Below are positions 51,318 to 60,410 of a stretch of DNA of 64,000 nt, piece by piece (positions within the stretch are counted from its first letter, which is position 1; each line of letters opens with the position of its first letter). Source of the stretch: Cytobacillus depressus (GTDB lineage: Bacteria > Bacillota > Bacilli > Bacillales > Cytobacillaceae); contig NZ_WBOS01000003.1 in the NCBI RefSeq assembly GCF_008923245.1, forward strand, positions 124,001-188,000, given 5' to 3'. The translations under genes were made by a program, and so were the position numbers. The notes beneath the pieces are model-generated. The model was not told the DNA's origin. It searched no databases and worked only from the letters and a program-made list of their open reading frames with translations.

Positions 51318-52664
51318 CTAACCAGCAATATTAATCATTGTGCTAGGTTCTTTCCTTGATTTAGCTACAATCAAACCGATTAGAAATCCGATTAGGCCTG
51401 TGATAATCCATCCGGCGCCATTTTCAATTAATGGGATGAATCCAAAGATGCTATAAATGGCTTCTGGTGCAATAATGCCATCTTTTAGAGCATCGAGAAT
51501 GGCGACAAACCCAACGCCGATCATTGTTCCAATATAAACGGATTGATGACCTTTAAACAAATTATTTGTAAATATTAAAACGATTAAAGCAATGGCTAAA
51601 GGATAGAGTAATAGCAAAATAGGAGATGCTAATGTTAGAATTTTGTTGAGACCAAAGTTTGTAATGATTAAGCTCAAAATGGAAAAGAGAATTAACCATA
51701 TTTTATATGAAATAGAAGGAATGATTCTTTCGAAATATTCGGATACAGCTGCTAAACAGGCTACATTGGTTGTGATCCCTGTTAAGAATATAATGGTCCC
51801 GATGATATAAATGCCGATCTGCCCGAATAGAACTTTAGAGCCTTGTGCTAACACTTCTCCGCCATTTTCCCTAAATCCAATGGCATCAACACTTGAAGCA
51901 CCAATCCATGCCATTGAGACTTGTAGTCCTACCAAGCCGATAATGGTCACTATTCCTGCCTTAATAAATAGCTTTGATACTTCCTTTTCAGACTTGATCC
52001 CTAAGGAACTAATTGATTTAATGAATATTCCTCCAAATACAAATGCAGCGAGAACGTCCATTGTGTAGTATCCTTGTACAAACCCTTTCAAAAATGCGTC
52101 AACGCTTTGAATATACTCTCCTTGAGGTTGTCCAATCTTCCCCATCGGTGTAAAAATCGACTTTCCAATTAGCAATAATAATAATATTGCAAAAATAGGA
52201 GTGATTATTTTTCCGAGACGATCGACAAATTTTGTTGTATTCCATGAAAGCAGGATCGTTAGAACGATAAATATAACAGAGAAAATAAACAAATAAAGAC
52301 TGCCATTTGATTTCGTTTCGATTAACGGATGTATAGCAATTTCATATACGACTGAAGTTGTCCTCGGGATTACATAAATCGGCCCAAGACATAAGAATAG
52401 TAAAATTGAGAATATCGTAGCGAACACGGGGTGAACCCTTTCTGTAAGTTTTTCAACTGTTCCTCCACCGCGTGTTAAAGCTATGATCGCTAGTAAAACT
52501 AAACCTACACCCGTAATTAAAAATCCACCCATAGCAATCCAGATATTTGTTCCAGCCTGTTGGCCAACCATTGGAGCGAATATAACGTTTCCGGCACCTA
52601 AGAACATAGCAAAGAGCATGAAACCAATTGCGAGCACTTGTGAAAATGATAACTTCTTTTCCAT
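51318..52664 (-). CDS. brnQ: BrnQ-type amino-acid:cation symporter
   Basis: 448 residues with about 12 transmembrane helices. LAIGFMLFAMFLGAGNVIFA near the N-terminus and PIYVIPRTTSVVYEIA are conserved in the LIV-II (BrnQ) branched-chain transporters. Third gene of a sigma-54-dependent operon with proline racemase and proline dehydrogenase, so the physiological substrate may be proline or hydroxyproline rather than leucine/isoleucine/valine. GGGGGAAA precedes the ATG. Confidence 0.85.
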   Translation of the reverse strand: MEKKLSFSQVLAIGFMLFAMFLGAGNVIFAPMVGQQAGTNIWIAMGGFLITGVGLVLLAIIALTRGGGTVEKLTERVHPVFATIFSILLFLCLGPIYVIPRTTSVVYEIAIHPLIETKSNGSLYLFIFSVIFIVLTILLSWNTTKFVDRLGKIITPIFAILLLLLIGKSIFTPMGKIGQPQGEYIQSVDAFLKGFVQGYYTMDVLAAFVFGGIFIKSISSLGIKSEKEVSKLFIKAGIVTIIGLVGLQVSMAWIGASSVDAIGFRENGGEVLAQGSKVLFGQIGIYIIGTIIFLTGITTNVACLAAVSEYFERIIPSISYKIWLILFSILSLIITNFGLNKILTLASPILLLLYPLAIALIVLIFTNNLFKGHQSVYIGTMIGVGFVAILDALKDGIIAPEAIYSIFGFIPLIENGAGWIITGLIGFLIGLIVAKSRKEPSTMINIAG

Positions 52665-52789
52665 TGAATTTCCCCCTTATTCTATAAATTGAGGATGACT
52701 TTTAATAAGGAGGGATGGATATGGGCCATCCCCTTTATTAAAAATATTATAGTAGTATTACAGCAAAGTCATCTTCATTTTTTCACCAT

Positions 52790-53761
52790 TCATTTTTTGC
52801 TTAATCTTCCTAATAAAAAGGCACCGGCCCCTAGTCCAATGAGCATATTTGTTTTTTTCGTAAACATCTGTTTTGCAACGAGATTGAGATTTTGTGGACG
52901 TTCAGCTAATCGGCGCATGAAATAGCCATACCAATCATTTCCGAATGGGACATATGTGCAAAAATTGTAGCCTTCTTTTGCAAGCTTAAGCTGTAAATCC
53001 TTTCTGAATCCATACAGCATTTGAAATTCGAACTTTTCTTGCGGAATATTATTCTTTTTCGCAAATTTTTTCACATGATCAATGATATGGTGGTCATGGG
53101 TTGCAATCGATGTAAATTTCCCATTCATCAAGTGATATTCAATTAACTTGATGAAGTTTCGGTCAATATCGTTTTTGTCTTGATAGGCTAAGTTTTCAGG
53201 CTCCTTATATGCACCTTTTACAATTCTTAAGCGATAGTTTTCATATTTCTGCAATAATTCTTCAGATTGATAGAAGTATGCTTGAATGACAGTGCCGATA
53301 TTATCATATTCTTTCGAAAGCTCATCAATTATGTCAAAGGATGGCTGCAGATGACCGTAATCCTCCATGTCAAAGTTAATAAAGATGTTATACTCGTATG
53401 CTTTTGCAACGATTTCCCTTAAGTTCTCCAAGCAGAAGCCGTATTCAATATCTAAACCAAGCTGGGTAGGCTTCAAGGAAATATGGGCATCCAATTTATT
53501 TTCATGAATGGCATTAATCACGCCTAAAATTTGATTCGTGGCCTCCGTTGCTTCCGCTTTTTCAAATACAAATTCACCAAGATTGTCGATTGTTACAGAA
53601 ATACCAACTTTATTTAATTCCTTGACGCTTTCTACCATTTCCTTAATATTCGTTCCAGCAACAACAGACTGTGCGCCTAGTTTTAATCCCCATCTTTTTG
53701 CCCCGCTATTAAGAACCTTATTTTGTGATAGCATCATAAAAAAGTCTCTAGTTAAACTCAT
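52790..53761 (-). CDS. Proline dehydrogenase
   Basis: 323 residues. FAD-dependent (beta/alpha)8 proline dehydrogenase: HISLKPTQLGLDI, NIFINFDMEDYGH, LRIVKGAYKEPENLAYQ, SIATHDHHIID, FQMLYGFRKDLQ and a late YVPFGNDWYGYFMRRLAERP, the nucleotide- and substrate-binding blocks of PutB-type enzymes. It oxidises L-proline to pyrroline-5-carboxylate at the membrane. ATG 53761 has GGAGG nearby; the ATG five codons earlier falls inside the site. A hydrophobic C-terminus (LIGLGAGAFLLG) may touch the membrane. Confidence 0.9.
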   Translation of the reverse strand: MSLTRDFFMMLSQNKVLNSGAKRWGLKLGAQSVVAGTNIKEMVESVKELNKVGISVTIDNLGEFVFEKAEATEATNQILGVINAIHENKLDAHISLKPTQLGLDIEYGFCLENLREIVAKAYEYNIFINFDMEDYGHLQPSFDIIDELSKEYDNIGTVIQAYFYQSEELLQKYENYRLRIVKGAYKEPENLAYQDKNDIDRNFIKLIEYHLMNGKFTSIATHDHHIIDHVKKFAKKNNIPQEKFEFQMLYGFRKDLQLKLAKEGYNFCTYVPFGNDWYGYFMRRLAERPQNLNLVAKQMFTKKTNMLIGLGAGAFLLGRLSKK

Positions 53762-53814
53762 AATAATGACCTCCATTTTTTTGTTTTTGATATAGTCTCT
53801 TTTCCGATGTTAAA

Positions 53815-54798
53815 TTATTTTAATAGAAATCCTTCCGTGTAAGGATCAGTCTTATCTAATAAGAATTTATGAACACCTGTTACCCATGCAGATCCGGTGA
53901 TTTTTGGAATGATTGCTTCATATCCTTTTACACTCGCAAAATCAACGACTTCACCTTTAAACTGAGATCCAATAATACTTTCTTGAATAATTTGCTCATT
54001 ACGTTTAAGGTTCAAGGTTGCTAGTTTTGCGCATGTTCCTGTTCCGCAAGGAGATCTGTCAATTTGGCCATCTCCAAAAACAACGGTATTTTTATAATGA
54101 TTTTCATCTAGCTGAAGACTAAGTTCTACCAGGTCGATGGTCGTTATTTCCGGAATTTCCGGATGCTGGGTAACCAATTGCTCATTCGCTGCTTTTCTGA
54201 TGGCCATGCCAATTGCTGTGATCTGATCTTGTTCATCAATGTTTAGTTTCAAATTAAATTGTTCTGCATCCACTATGGCAAAAAAACTTCCGCCAAACGC
54301 AATGTCCATCTTAATTAATCCGATGTTTTCTACTAAAACGCTTACATCTTCTTTATATAAAAAAGCTGGAACATTAATAAAGGAAATTTCTTTCACCTTA
54401 TCGTTTTCGTAAGCTACATGGCATTCCACAATTCCAGAAGGGGTATCAAGGAATACCTTGTCCTTTTTAGCGATGAGGCCATTATCTATTGCAATTGTGA
54501 CAGAGGCAATTGTCCCATGACCGCACATGTTCAGATATCCACCGCTATCCATAAATAAGACACCAAGGTCACATTCAGGATTGCAAGGTGGTGTTAAGAT
54601 GGCACCGAACATATTTAAATGACCTCTTGGTTCATGCATAAGAAGTTTTCGTATATGGTCCAAGTTAGATTCTACATATTGTTTCTTTTGCATCATTGTA
54701 TTTCCTTGAATCTCTGGAATACCCTCAATAATAATTCTAGCGGCCTCTCCCATCGTATGGGCATCAATCGTTTCAATATAATTTCCCAAACTTAACAT
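53815..54798 (-). CDS. Proline racemase / hydroxyproline epimerase
   Basis: 327 residues of the proline racemase superfamily with both catalytic cysteines, Cys92 in MCGHGT and Cys251 in DRSPCGTGT, so it is a racemase or epimerase and not a dehydratase (which has Thr/Ser at one position). It interconverts L- and D-proline or 4-hydroxyproline epimers; residues do not decide. First gene behind the sigma-54 promoter. AGGAGG precedes the ATG. Confidence 0.9.
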   Translation of the reverse strand: MLSLGNYIETIDAHTMGEAARIIIEGIPEIQGNTMMQKKQYVESNLDHIRKLLMHEPRGHLNMFGAILTPPCNPECDLGVLFMDSGGYLNMCGHGTIASVTIAIDNGLIAKKDKVFLDTPSGIVECHVAYENDKVKEISFINVPAFLYKEDVSVLVENIGLIKMDIAFGGSFFAIVDAEQFNLKLNIDEQDQITAIGMAIRKAANEQLVTQHPEIPEITTIDLVELSLQLDENHYKNTVVFGDGQIDRSPCGTGTCAKLATLNLKRNEQIIQESIIGSQFKGEVVDFASVKGYEAIIPKITGSAWVTGVHKFLLDKTDPYTEGFLLK

Positions 54799-54847
54799 AA
54801 AGTTTGCATACCTCCTGATGATATAAATTTTGACTTATTAGCTTAGA

Positions 54848-54863
54848 TGCAAATATTGTGCCA
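54848..54863 (-). promoter_or_regulatory. Sigma-54 (-24/-12) promoter
   Basis: On the minus strand TGGCACAATATTTGCA: the GG (-24) and GC (-12) elements with the N5 spacing of the consensus TGGCAC-N5-TTGCA, all bases matching. It lies 50 bases upstream of the racemase start. Confidence 0.88.
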
Positions 54864-54937
54864 ATTTATAAAATTGAGGGTAATTCTAATGTTGTAAACG
54901 TTTTTGAGCCATTGTACAATTGGGGGTGTTCATTAAG

Positions 54938-54953
54938 TTTACACTATTGTAAA
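54938..54953 (-). promoter_or_regulatory. Candidate activator binding site (UAS)
   Basis: TTTACACTATTGTAAA, a palindrome with arms TTTAC / GTAAA, about 80 bases upstream of the -24 element; a similar half-site GTTGTAAAC lies at 54893-54901. Suitable distance for an enhancer of the sigma-54 promoter. Confidence 0.5.
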
Positions 54954-54997
54954 TACAATCTTTACACTTACAGTATGGCCAGCAGGGGGTGCAAGGA

Positions 54998-56371
54998 ATG
55001 GATGATTGGTCACTTGAACATTCCTTCTATTATTTAAATGCATTAATTGAAACAAGTTCAGATGCTATAACGATTATTAATACATTAGGGGAAGTGCAAT
55101 ATTGGAGTGCACAGGCTGAGCAAATTTATGGAATCCCGCTTAAAGATATTAAACAGAAGAAAATAAACCAGTTTTTTAAACAAGAGAATTTGAAATTACT
55201 AGAGATTTTGGAAACGAAGAAAGCGGTTTTGAACGTGTATCATCAGCCAAGGCCGGGGATGCATGTATTGATTAGCTCATCTCCTATTTTTGATAATAAG
55301 GGAAATTTAATCGGAGCCATCTCCATCGATCAAGACATCACAAATATTGTGAAATTAAATGAGAAACTCACGTTAACGACTACCCAATTACAAAAAATCA
55401 AGCAGCAGTATCATTTGCAGGAACAAATAGGTCCCTTATCGGAAATTAAAGGGCATAGTGATGCTTTACAAAATGCAAAGGGCTTAGCTCTCAAAGTTGC
55501 AAAAACGGATGCCACCGTATTAATTCAAGGTGAAAGTGGAGTAGGGAAAGAACTTTTTGCTCAGGGCATTCATGAAGCTAGTTTGAAAAAGAAGCAGCCT
55601 TTTATTCCGATTAACTGCGGCGCTATTCCAGATGCACTTTTTGAAAGTGAGTTTTTTGGCTATGAGAAAGGTGCTTTTACAGGTGCTTATAAGGATGGGA
55701 AAGCGGGAAAAGTAGAGATGGCTGACGGCGGTACGTTATTTTTGGATGAAGTAGGTATGCTTCCACTTGATATGCAAGTGAAATTATTAAGGGTTCTTCA
55801 GGAAAGGGAAGTTTATCGCATTGGCGGAAATGCTTCGATAAAAGTAAATATTAGAATCGTAGCAGCGACCAATAGCGATCTTGAAGATATGGTTAAACAG
55901 GGGACATTCCGAGAAGATTTATATTACCGTTTAAATGTGGTTACATTGAAAGTTCCGCCGCTTCGAGAAAGAAATGATGACATTCCGGAGTTGGTTAATA
56001 CTTTCGCGGGGGAGTTTGCTGCTAAATACTTAAAGGAAATCCCAACACTTATGAATAGCGCAATGGAAGTGTTTACGACCTATCAATGGCCTGGAAATAT
56101 AAGAGAACTTAGAAATGTTGTAGAAAGAATGATCATCTTTATCGATAAATCTACGATTACTGCAGAAGACGTAATCAATATATTTCCTACTATTCAACAC
56201 GAAAATATGAACAAAGAAGGTTTAGCCCAAGAGAAAGCTTCATTAGAAAAGGATCGAATAAAGGAAGTCCTTATCGAAACATATGGCAATAAAAGCGCCG
56301 CAGCCAAAAAATTGGGGATTTCCAGAGTAAGCCTCTACAATAAAATAAAACAATATGATATTAAGCTTTGA
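54998..56371 (+). CDS. Sigma-54-dependent transcriptional activator
   Basis: 457 residues. PAS sensor domain (about residues 10-115: SDAITIINTLGEVQYWSAQA), coiled-coil linker, AAA+ domain with Walker A GESGVGKE at 178-185, GAFTGA at 225-230 and Walker B GGTLFLDE, and a Fis-type C-terminal helix-turn-helix (NKSAAAKKLGISRVSLYNKI). Divergent from the racemase-proDH-brnQ operon and its sigma-54 promoter, so it is very likely the proline-responsive activator of that operon. ATG 54998 with AGGGGGT upstream. Confidence 0.92.
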   Translation: MDDWSLEHSFYYLNALIETSSDAITIINTLGEVQYWSAQAEQIYGIPLKDIKQKKINQFFKQENLKLLEILETKKAVLNVYHQPRPGMHVLISSSPIFDNKGNLIGAISIDQDITNIVKLNEKLTLTTTQLQKIKQQYHLQEQIGPLSEIKGHSDALQNAKGLALKVAKTDATVLIQGESGVGKELFAQGIHEASLKKKQPFIPINCGAIPDALFESEFFGYEKGAFTGAYKDGKAGKVEMADGGTLFLDEVGMLPLDMQVKLLRVLQEREVYRIGGNASIKVNIRIVAATNSDLEDMVKQGTFREDLYYRLNVVTLKVPPLRERNDDIPELVNTFAGEFAAKYLKEIPTLMNSAMEVFTTYQWPGNIRELRNVVERMIIFIDKSTITAEDVINIFPTIQHENMNKEGLAQEKASLEKDRIKEVLIETYGNKSAAAKKLGISRVSLYNKIKQYDIKL

Positions 56372-56415
56372 GTCCATGATTGTCACTCCCACATTAGCGG
56401 ATGGTGGATGCTTCA

Positions 56416-56671
56416 TGGTTCATGGAACGGGTTTTAGTTAAAGTTGATGCAAAACGAGAGCTATGGATGGTTCATGGAACGGGTTTTAGTTAAAATAGAT
56501 GCAAAACAGGAGCTATGAATGGTTCATGGAACGGGTTGTTAAAGCTGATGAAATACGGAGGCCATGAATGGTTCATGAGACGCGTTTTAGTTAAAGCTGA
56601 AGCAAAACGGGAGTCATGGACGGTTCCTGGAGCGGGTTTTAGTTAAAGCTAATCCTGACCGGAGGCCATAA
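56416..56671. repeat. Tandem array of five decayed 52-bp units
   Basis: Units begin at 56416, 56468, 56520, 56569 and about 56620, each resembling TGGTTCATGGAACGGGTTTT AGTTAAAGTTGATGCAAAAC GGGAGCTATGAA. The first two are nearly identical; later ones carry substitutions and short deletions. No open frame runs through, and the gap 56372-56767 contains no gene. Perhaps a minisatellite or decayed protein-coding repeat. Confidence 0.8.
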
Positions 56672-56742
56672 ATGGTGTCAAGCACAGGGCGGTTCTTCTG
56701 CCTCGCCATTACTTCATTCAAGTAGGGAAAAGGGCCATAAAG

Positions 56743-56768
56743 AAAACCCTTGCGATTGCAAGGGTTTT
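56743..56768. terminator. Bidirectional terminator
   Basis: AAAACCCTTGC / GCAAGGGTTTT with a 4-base loop and T-run; symmetric, lying between the activator and the convergent oxidase gene and touching the oxidase stop codon. Confidence 0.85.
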
Positions 56769-58129
56769 TATTCGAAAATTTTCCCTGGATTCAATATACA
56801 CTTTGGATCCAATACCTTTTTTATATCTTTCATAACATCCAATGCTTCTCCGTGTTGAAGGAGCTGGTATTTCTTTTTCCCTAATCCAACCCCATGTTCT
56901 CCTGTACACGTACCTCCACATGCCAAAGCGTAATGGACGATCTTTTCATTAAATTGATTTGCTCGTTCCATATCTAGAGGATCATCAGTGTCAATTAAAA
57001 CTCCAGCGTGAAAGTTTCCATCACCGATATGACCGATGATGTCACCTTGTAATCCTGATTCATCTATACATTTTCGGGTATATTCTACCGCATCTGCTAG
57101 ATTGGACAATGGAACACAAACATCCGTATTCATGACTTGTTTCCCAGGGTTCTCGTGAATAAGCGCATATAAAGAATTATGTCTTACTTCCCATAACTTT
57201 GCTCTTCCTAATGAATCCGTTTCGAATTCAAACTCATAACAGTCAAATTCATTGAATATCTCTTTCGTTAGTTGAACGTCTGATTCCACACTACCTTTCG
57301 AACCGTGGTATTCTAGAAAGAGAGAAGCACCCTCTGAATAAGTTGTACCATATACTTTATTCATATATTGGATTGTTTCCCCTTCAACCAACTCAACTCT
57401 GGCTATCGGGACACCAACGTTTAATAGAGCGATAGCAGCTTGAATTGCTTGGTTTACAGATGGGAATACGGCACGTGCTGCGATAATAACTTCTGAAATG
57501 CCATGAACCTGAAGCGTTATTTCAGTAAAAATACCCAATGTTCCTTCTGAACCAACAAAAAGTTCAGTTAAGTTATATCCTGAAGATGATTTTTTTGCTT
57601 TTCCGCCAGTTCGAATAACCCGACCATCAGATAGAACGATCTCCAAATCTCTTACATTATCTTTCATTGCACCATATCTAACGGTTGTTGTTCCGCTTGC
57701 ATTTGTAGAAGCCATTCCTCCTAGTGTAGCATCAGCACCGGGATCAACTGGAAAAAACAACCCATACTTTCCAAGTTCCTTATTTAATTGCAGTCTTGTC
57801 ACACCGGGTTGAACACGAACTAGAAAATCATCTGGATTTATCTCTATTATTTTATTCATTTCTTGAAAATCAAGAGAGATTCCTCCTTTTAAAGGAATCG
57901 CAGCCCCCTCAAGACCTGATCCGACTCCAAAAGGGGTCACAGGAATTTTATGTTCATTTGCAAATCGTATAATGGCAACAATCTCTTCTTTATTTCGTGG
58001 AAAGACGACAACATCAGGAAGGCTTGCTGCATGAAATGATTCATCTTTACTATGATTTAAACGAACGGTTTCATTCGTACTGATACGATCATTGGGAACA
58101 ATTTGTTTTAATTTATCAGCAAGCGTCAT
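56768..58129 (-). CDS. GlcD-type FAD-linked oxidase
   Basis: 453 residues. FAD-binding_4 domain with PVTPFGVGSGLEGAAIPLKG and DPGADATLGGMASTNASGTT, and the C-terminal FAD-oxidase domain with GHIGDGNFHAGVLID and GTCTGEHGVGLGKKK. Family members oxidise glycolate, D-lactate or other 2-hydroxy acids and pass electrons to the respiratory chain. 55 bases behind the aminotransferase gene; likely oxidises a product of the same pathway. AGGAG precedes the ATG. Confidence 0.88.
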   Translation of the reverse strand: MTLADKLKQIVPNDRISTNETVRLNHSKDESFHAASLPDVVVFPRNKEEIVAIIRFANEHKIPVTPFGVGSGLEGAAIPLKGGISLDFQEMNKIIEINPDDFLVRVQPGVTRLQLNKELGKYGLFFPVDPGADATLGGMASTNASGTTTVRYGAMKDNVRDLEIVLSDGRVIRTGGKAKKSSSGYNLTELFVGSEGTLGIFTEITLQVHGISEVIIAARAVFPSVNQAIQAAIALLNVGVPIARVELVEGETIQYMNKVYGTTYSEGASLFLEYHGSKGSVESDVQLTKEIFNEFDCYEFEFETDSLGRAKLWEVRHNSLYALIHENPGKQVMNTDVCVPLSNLADAVEYTRKCIDESGLQGDIIGHIGDGNFHAGVLIDTDDPLDMERANQFNEKIVHYALACGGTCTGEHGVGLGKKKYQLLQHGEALDVMKDIKKVLDPKCILNPGKIFE

Positions 58130-58184
58130 GTTTTATCTCCTCATATTTTGATGCTTCAATACTAAATTCCAACTGGGATCGATA

Positions 58185-59357
58185 TTATTTAACCGCTTTA
58201 ATAGAGTGTAAAAAACGTTCAATTCCATCTAAACCTTTTACTAAATCCTCCATCGATTGGGCATACGATATCCGAATATATCCTTCACCATAATCAGAGA
58301 ATGAACTTCCAGGTATAACAGCGACTTTTTCTTGTTCAAGGAGATTCATTGCAAAATCCATTGATGATAGCCCAGTACTTTTAATCGATGGGAAAATATA
58401 AAATGCCCCTTTTGGTTCGACGACTTCTAAACCCATTTCTTTTATTCTTCTATAGGCGAAATCTTTTCGACGTTCATATTCTTTTTTCATTGCTAATACT
58501 TCTTCCGTATACGCACCTTGCCTTAATGCCTCAACGGCAGCATATTGGCTAATAGTACTAGGACAAATCGAATTAAAAGAATGTATTTTATAAAATTGGT
58601 CAATTAAGTAAGAAGGAGCAAAAGCAAAACCTATGCGCCATCCTGTCATAGAATGTGATTTTGAAAGACCGTTTATGATAATCGTTTTATCCTTTAAAGT
58701 TGGAATAGCTCCGATTGAAAAGTGTTTTTCATCATAAATCAACTCACTATAAACTTCATCTGCCACAATAAATATCTTTTTATCTTCAAGCACTTTAGCA
58801 ATCTCAAGCACTTCTTTTTCAGACAAGATCGTGCCAAGTGGGTTGCTAGGATAAGGGAGAAGTACACAACGAGTTTTTTCGGTAATATGCTCTTCTATTA
58901 ACGAAGCAGTTAATTTAAAATCACTATTTGTTGTATCAACATAGACAGGTACTGCATTACATAACTTGATTAATGGTTCATACCCAGGATAAATAGGAAC
59001 AGGTAAGATAACTTCAGATCCTTCCTCAAGAATCGTGCGAAATGCAAGATCAAGAGCCTCACTTGCCCCAGTTGTGACGATAATTTCATCTTCCGGACGA
59101 TACGATAAATTATAATTATCACGAACATAATTACATGCTGCTACTCGTAATTCATATAGTCCAGCCGTTTCTGTATAGGCATTTTGATTATCAATAATTG
59201 CTTTTACGCCGGCTTCTTTTACATATTCAGGAGTAGGGAAATTTGGTTGGCCAAATGTCAAATTTATGATGTCTGGTGAACGATCGACTTTATTAGCGAT
59301 TTTACGAATACCTGACATTTCGATACCTACTACATTTTTATTTAGTAGATTAATCAT
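58185..59357 (-). CDS. Class I/II aminotransferase
   Basis: 390 residues, PLP fold type I. Asn172 in YPSNPLGT, Asp200 in VADEVYSEL and the Schiff-base Lys233 in GLSKSHSMTGWRIGF, with the closing arginine in YIRISYAQ. Resembles PatA and aspartate-aminotransferase-like enzymes. GAAAGGAATG precedes the ATG. Downstream of the IclR gene on the same strand; probably transaminates an amino acid released in the catabolic pathway. Confidence 0.9.
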   Translation of the reverse strand: MINLLNKNVVGIEMSGIRKIANKVDRSPDIINLTFGQPNFPTPEYVKEAGVKAIIDNQNAYTETAGLYELRVAACNYVRDNYNLSYRPEDEIIVTTGASEALDLAFRTILEEGSEVILPVPIYPGYEPLIKLCNAVPVYVDTTNSDFKLTASLIEEHITEKTRCVLLPYPSNPLGTILSEKEVLEIAKVLEDKKIFIVADEVYSELIYDEKHFSIGAIPTLKDKTIIINGLSKSHSMTGWRIGFAFAPSYLIDQFYKIHSFNSICPSTISQYAAVEALRQGAYTEEVLAMKKEYERRKDFAYRRIKEMGLEVVEPKGAFYIFPSIKSTGLSSMDFAMNLLEQEKVAVIPGSSFSDYGEGYIRISYAQSMEDLVKGLDGIERFLHSIKAVK

Positions 59358-59495
59358 TTTAAATCATTCCTTTCATTAATTAGCTCTTTTTCGTTCGAGA
59401 CCTAGGGACGAATTCTTTTAGATTAATAGCTAAAAGGAAAAAGTATTTTATAAGAGGTAACCACCACCCTTGATTTGTTTTGCTTCGTAAGAATT

Positions 59496-60230
59496 TCAGT
59501 TTTTAATGCCCATTTTCCACGAAATTTTGTTTCCTGTATTTATCACTTCATCAATAATTCCCTTTAATGTTTCATCCTCCAAATTCGAGATATTCAATTT
59601 AATACTGACAGCACCAATCACCCCGCCGTAATGATTTAGGATAGGAGAAGCGATAAAAGAGATACCGTCATTTTGTTCGTCTTGAAGCAATTCATATCCG
59701 TCTATTTTTATTCTATTTAATCGTTGAAAGAAAGCAGTTCTTTCACCTTCTGGAACGGATTCAATCACTACTTTTTCTACAAATTCAGGCGGCATATGTG
59801 CTAGCATCGTTAAATTAGCTGCACCCTCGTATAACGGTGTCCTGAGTCCTAACTTGTCATGTACTCGAATTGTTTGATTTATACAGTCGATTCTTTCAAT
59901 AATGATAGATTCCGTACCTATTGGCTTGCTCAAATATACGGTTGCTTCAACAGTCCTCATTAAGTTTTCTAATTCAGGTCGAAGCACACTAACATAATCA
60001 AGCGTGTCGTAAACAATTAAACCGTATTCAAGCCACATATTACCAAGCCCATAAAGTTTGCTTTTGGGATCCTGTTGTATCATTTCATGTTTGATCATGG
60101 CATTAAGGTTACGATGCAGGGAACTGGCAGGAAGTTTACATTCTTTAGCCAGTTCAGTGATAGAGAATTGATTCGGATAATGTTGAATTAGGACTTTTAC
60201 TATATGCATTGCGCGATCAATTGATTGCAA
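59496..60230 (-). CDS. IclR-family transcriptional regulator
   Basis: 244 residues. N-terminal winged helix with AMHIVKVLIQHYPNQFSITE and KLPASSLHRNLNAMI as recognition helix, and a C-terminal effector domain with TVYLSKPIGTES, YEGAANLTMLAHMPPE and DDGISFIASPILNHYGGV-like blocks. TTG start with AAAGGTAGGG upstream. It lies between the divergent amidinotransferase-transporter and the aminotransferase-oxidase units, and is likely to control both from the 180-base gap. Confidence 0.9.
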   Translation of the reverse strand: MQSIDRAMHIVKVLIQHYPNQFSITELAKECKLPASSLHRNLNAMIKHEMIQQDPKSKLYGLGNMWLEYGLIVYDTLDYVSVLRPELENLMRTVEATVYLSKPIGTESIIIERIDCINQTIRVHDKLGLRTPLYEGAANLTMLAHMPPEFVEKVVIESVPEGERTAFFQRLNRIKIDGYELLQDEQNDGISFIASPILNHYGGVIGAVSIKLNISNLEDETLKGIIDEVINTGNKISWKMGIKN

Positions 60231-60410
60231 TAAAATCCCTACCTTTCCATTCAGAAGTAGACAAGACAGCGTGATAGGCCAAATGTTTATTCATTTTAAA
60301 AATATTTTATTAGAAAATTTGCAATTGACAATAATCTCATTTTTCATTATATTAAAATCAATTACCGATAGCAAGAATGAAATTCCACTTACCGGAAAGG
60401 TTGACTAAAA

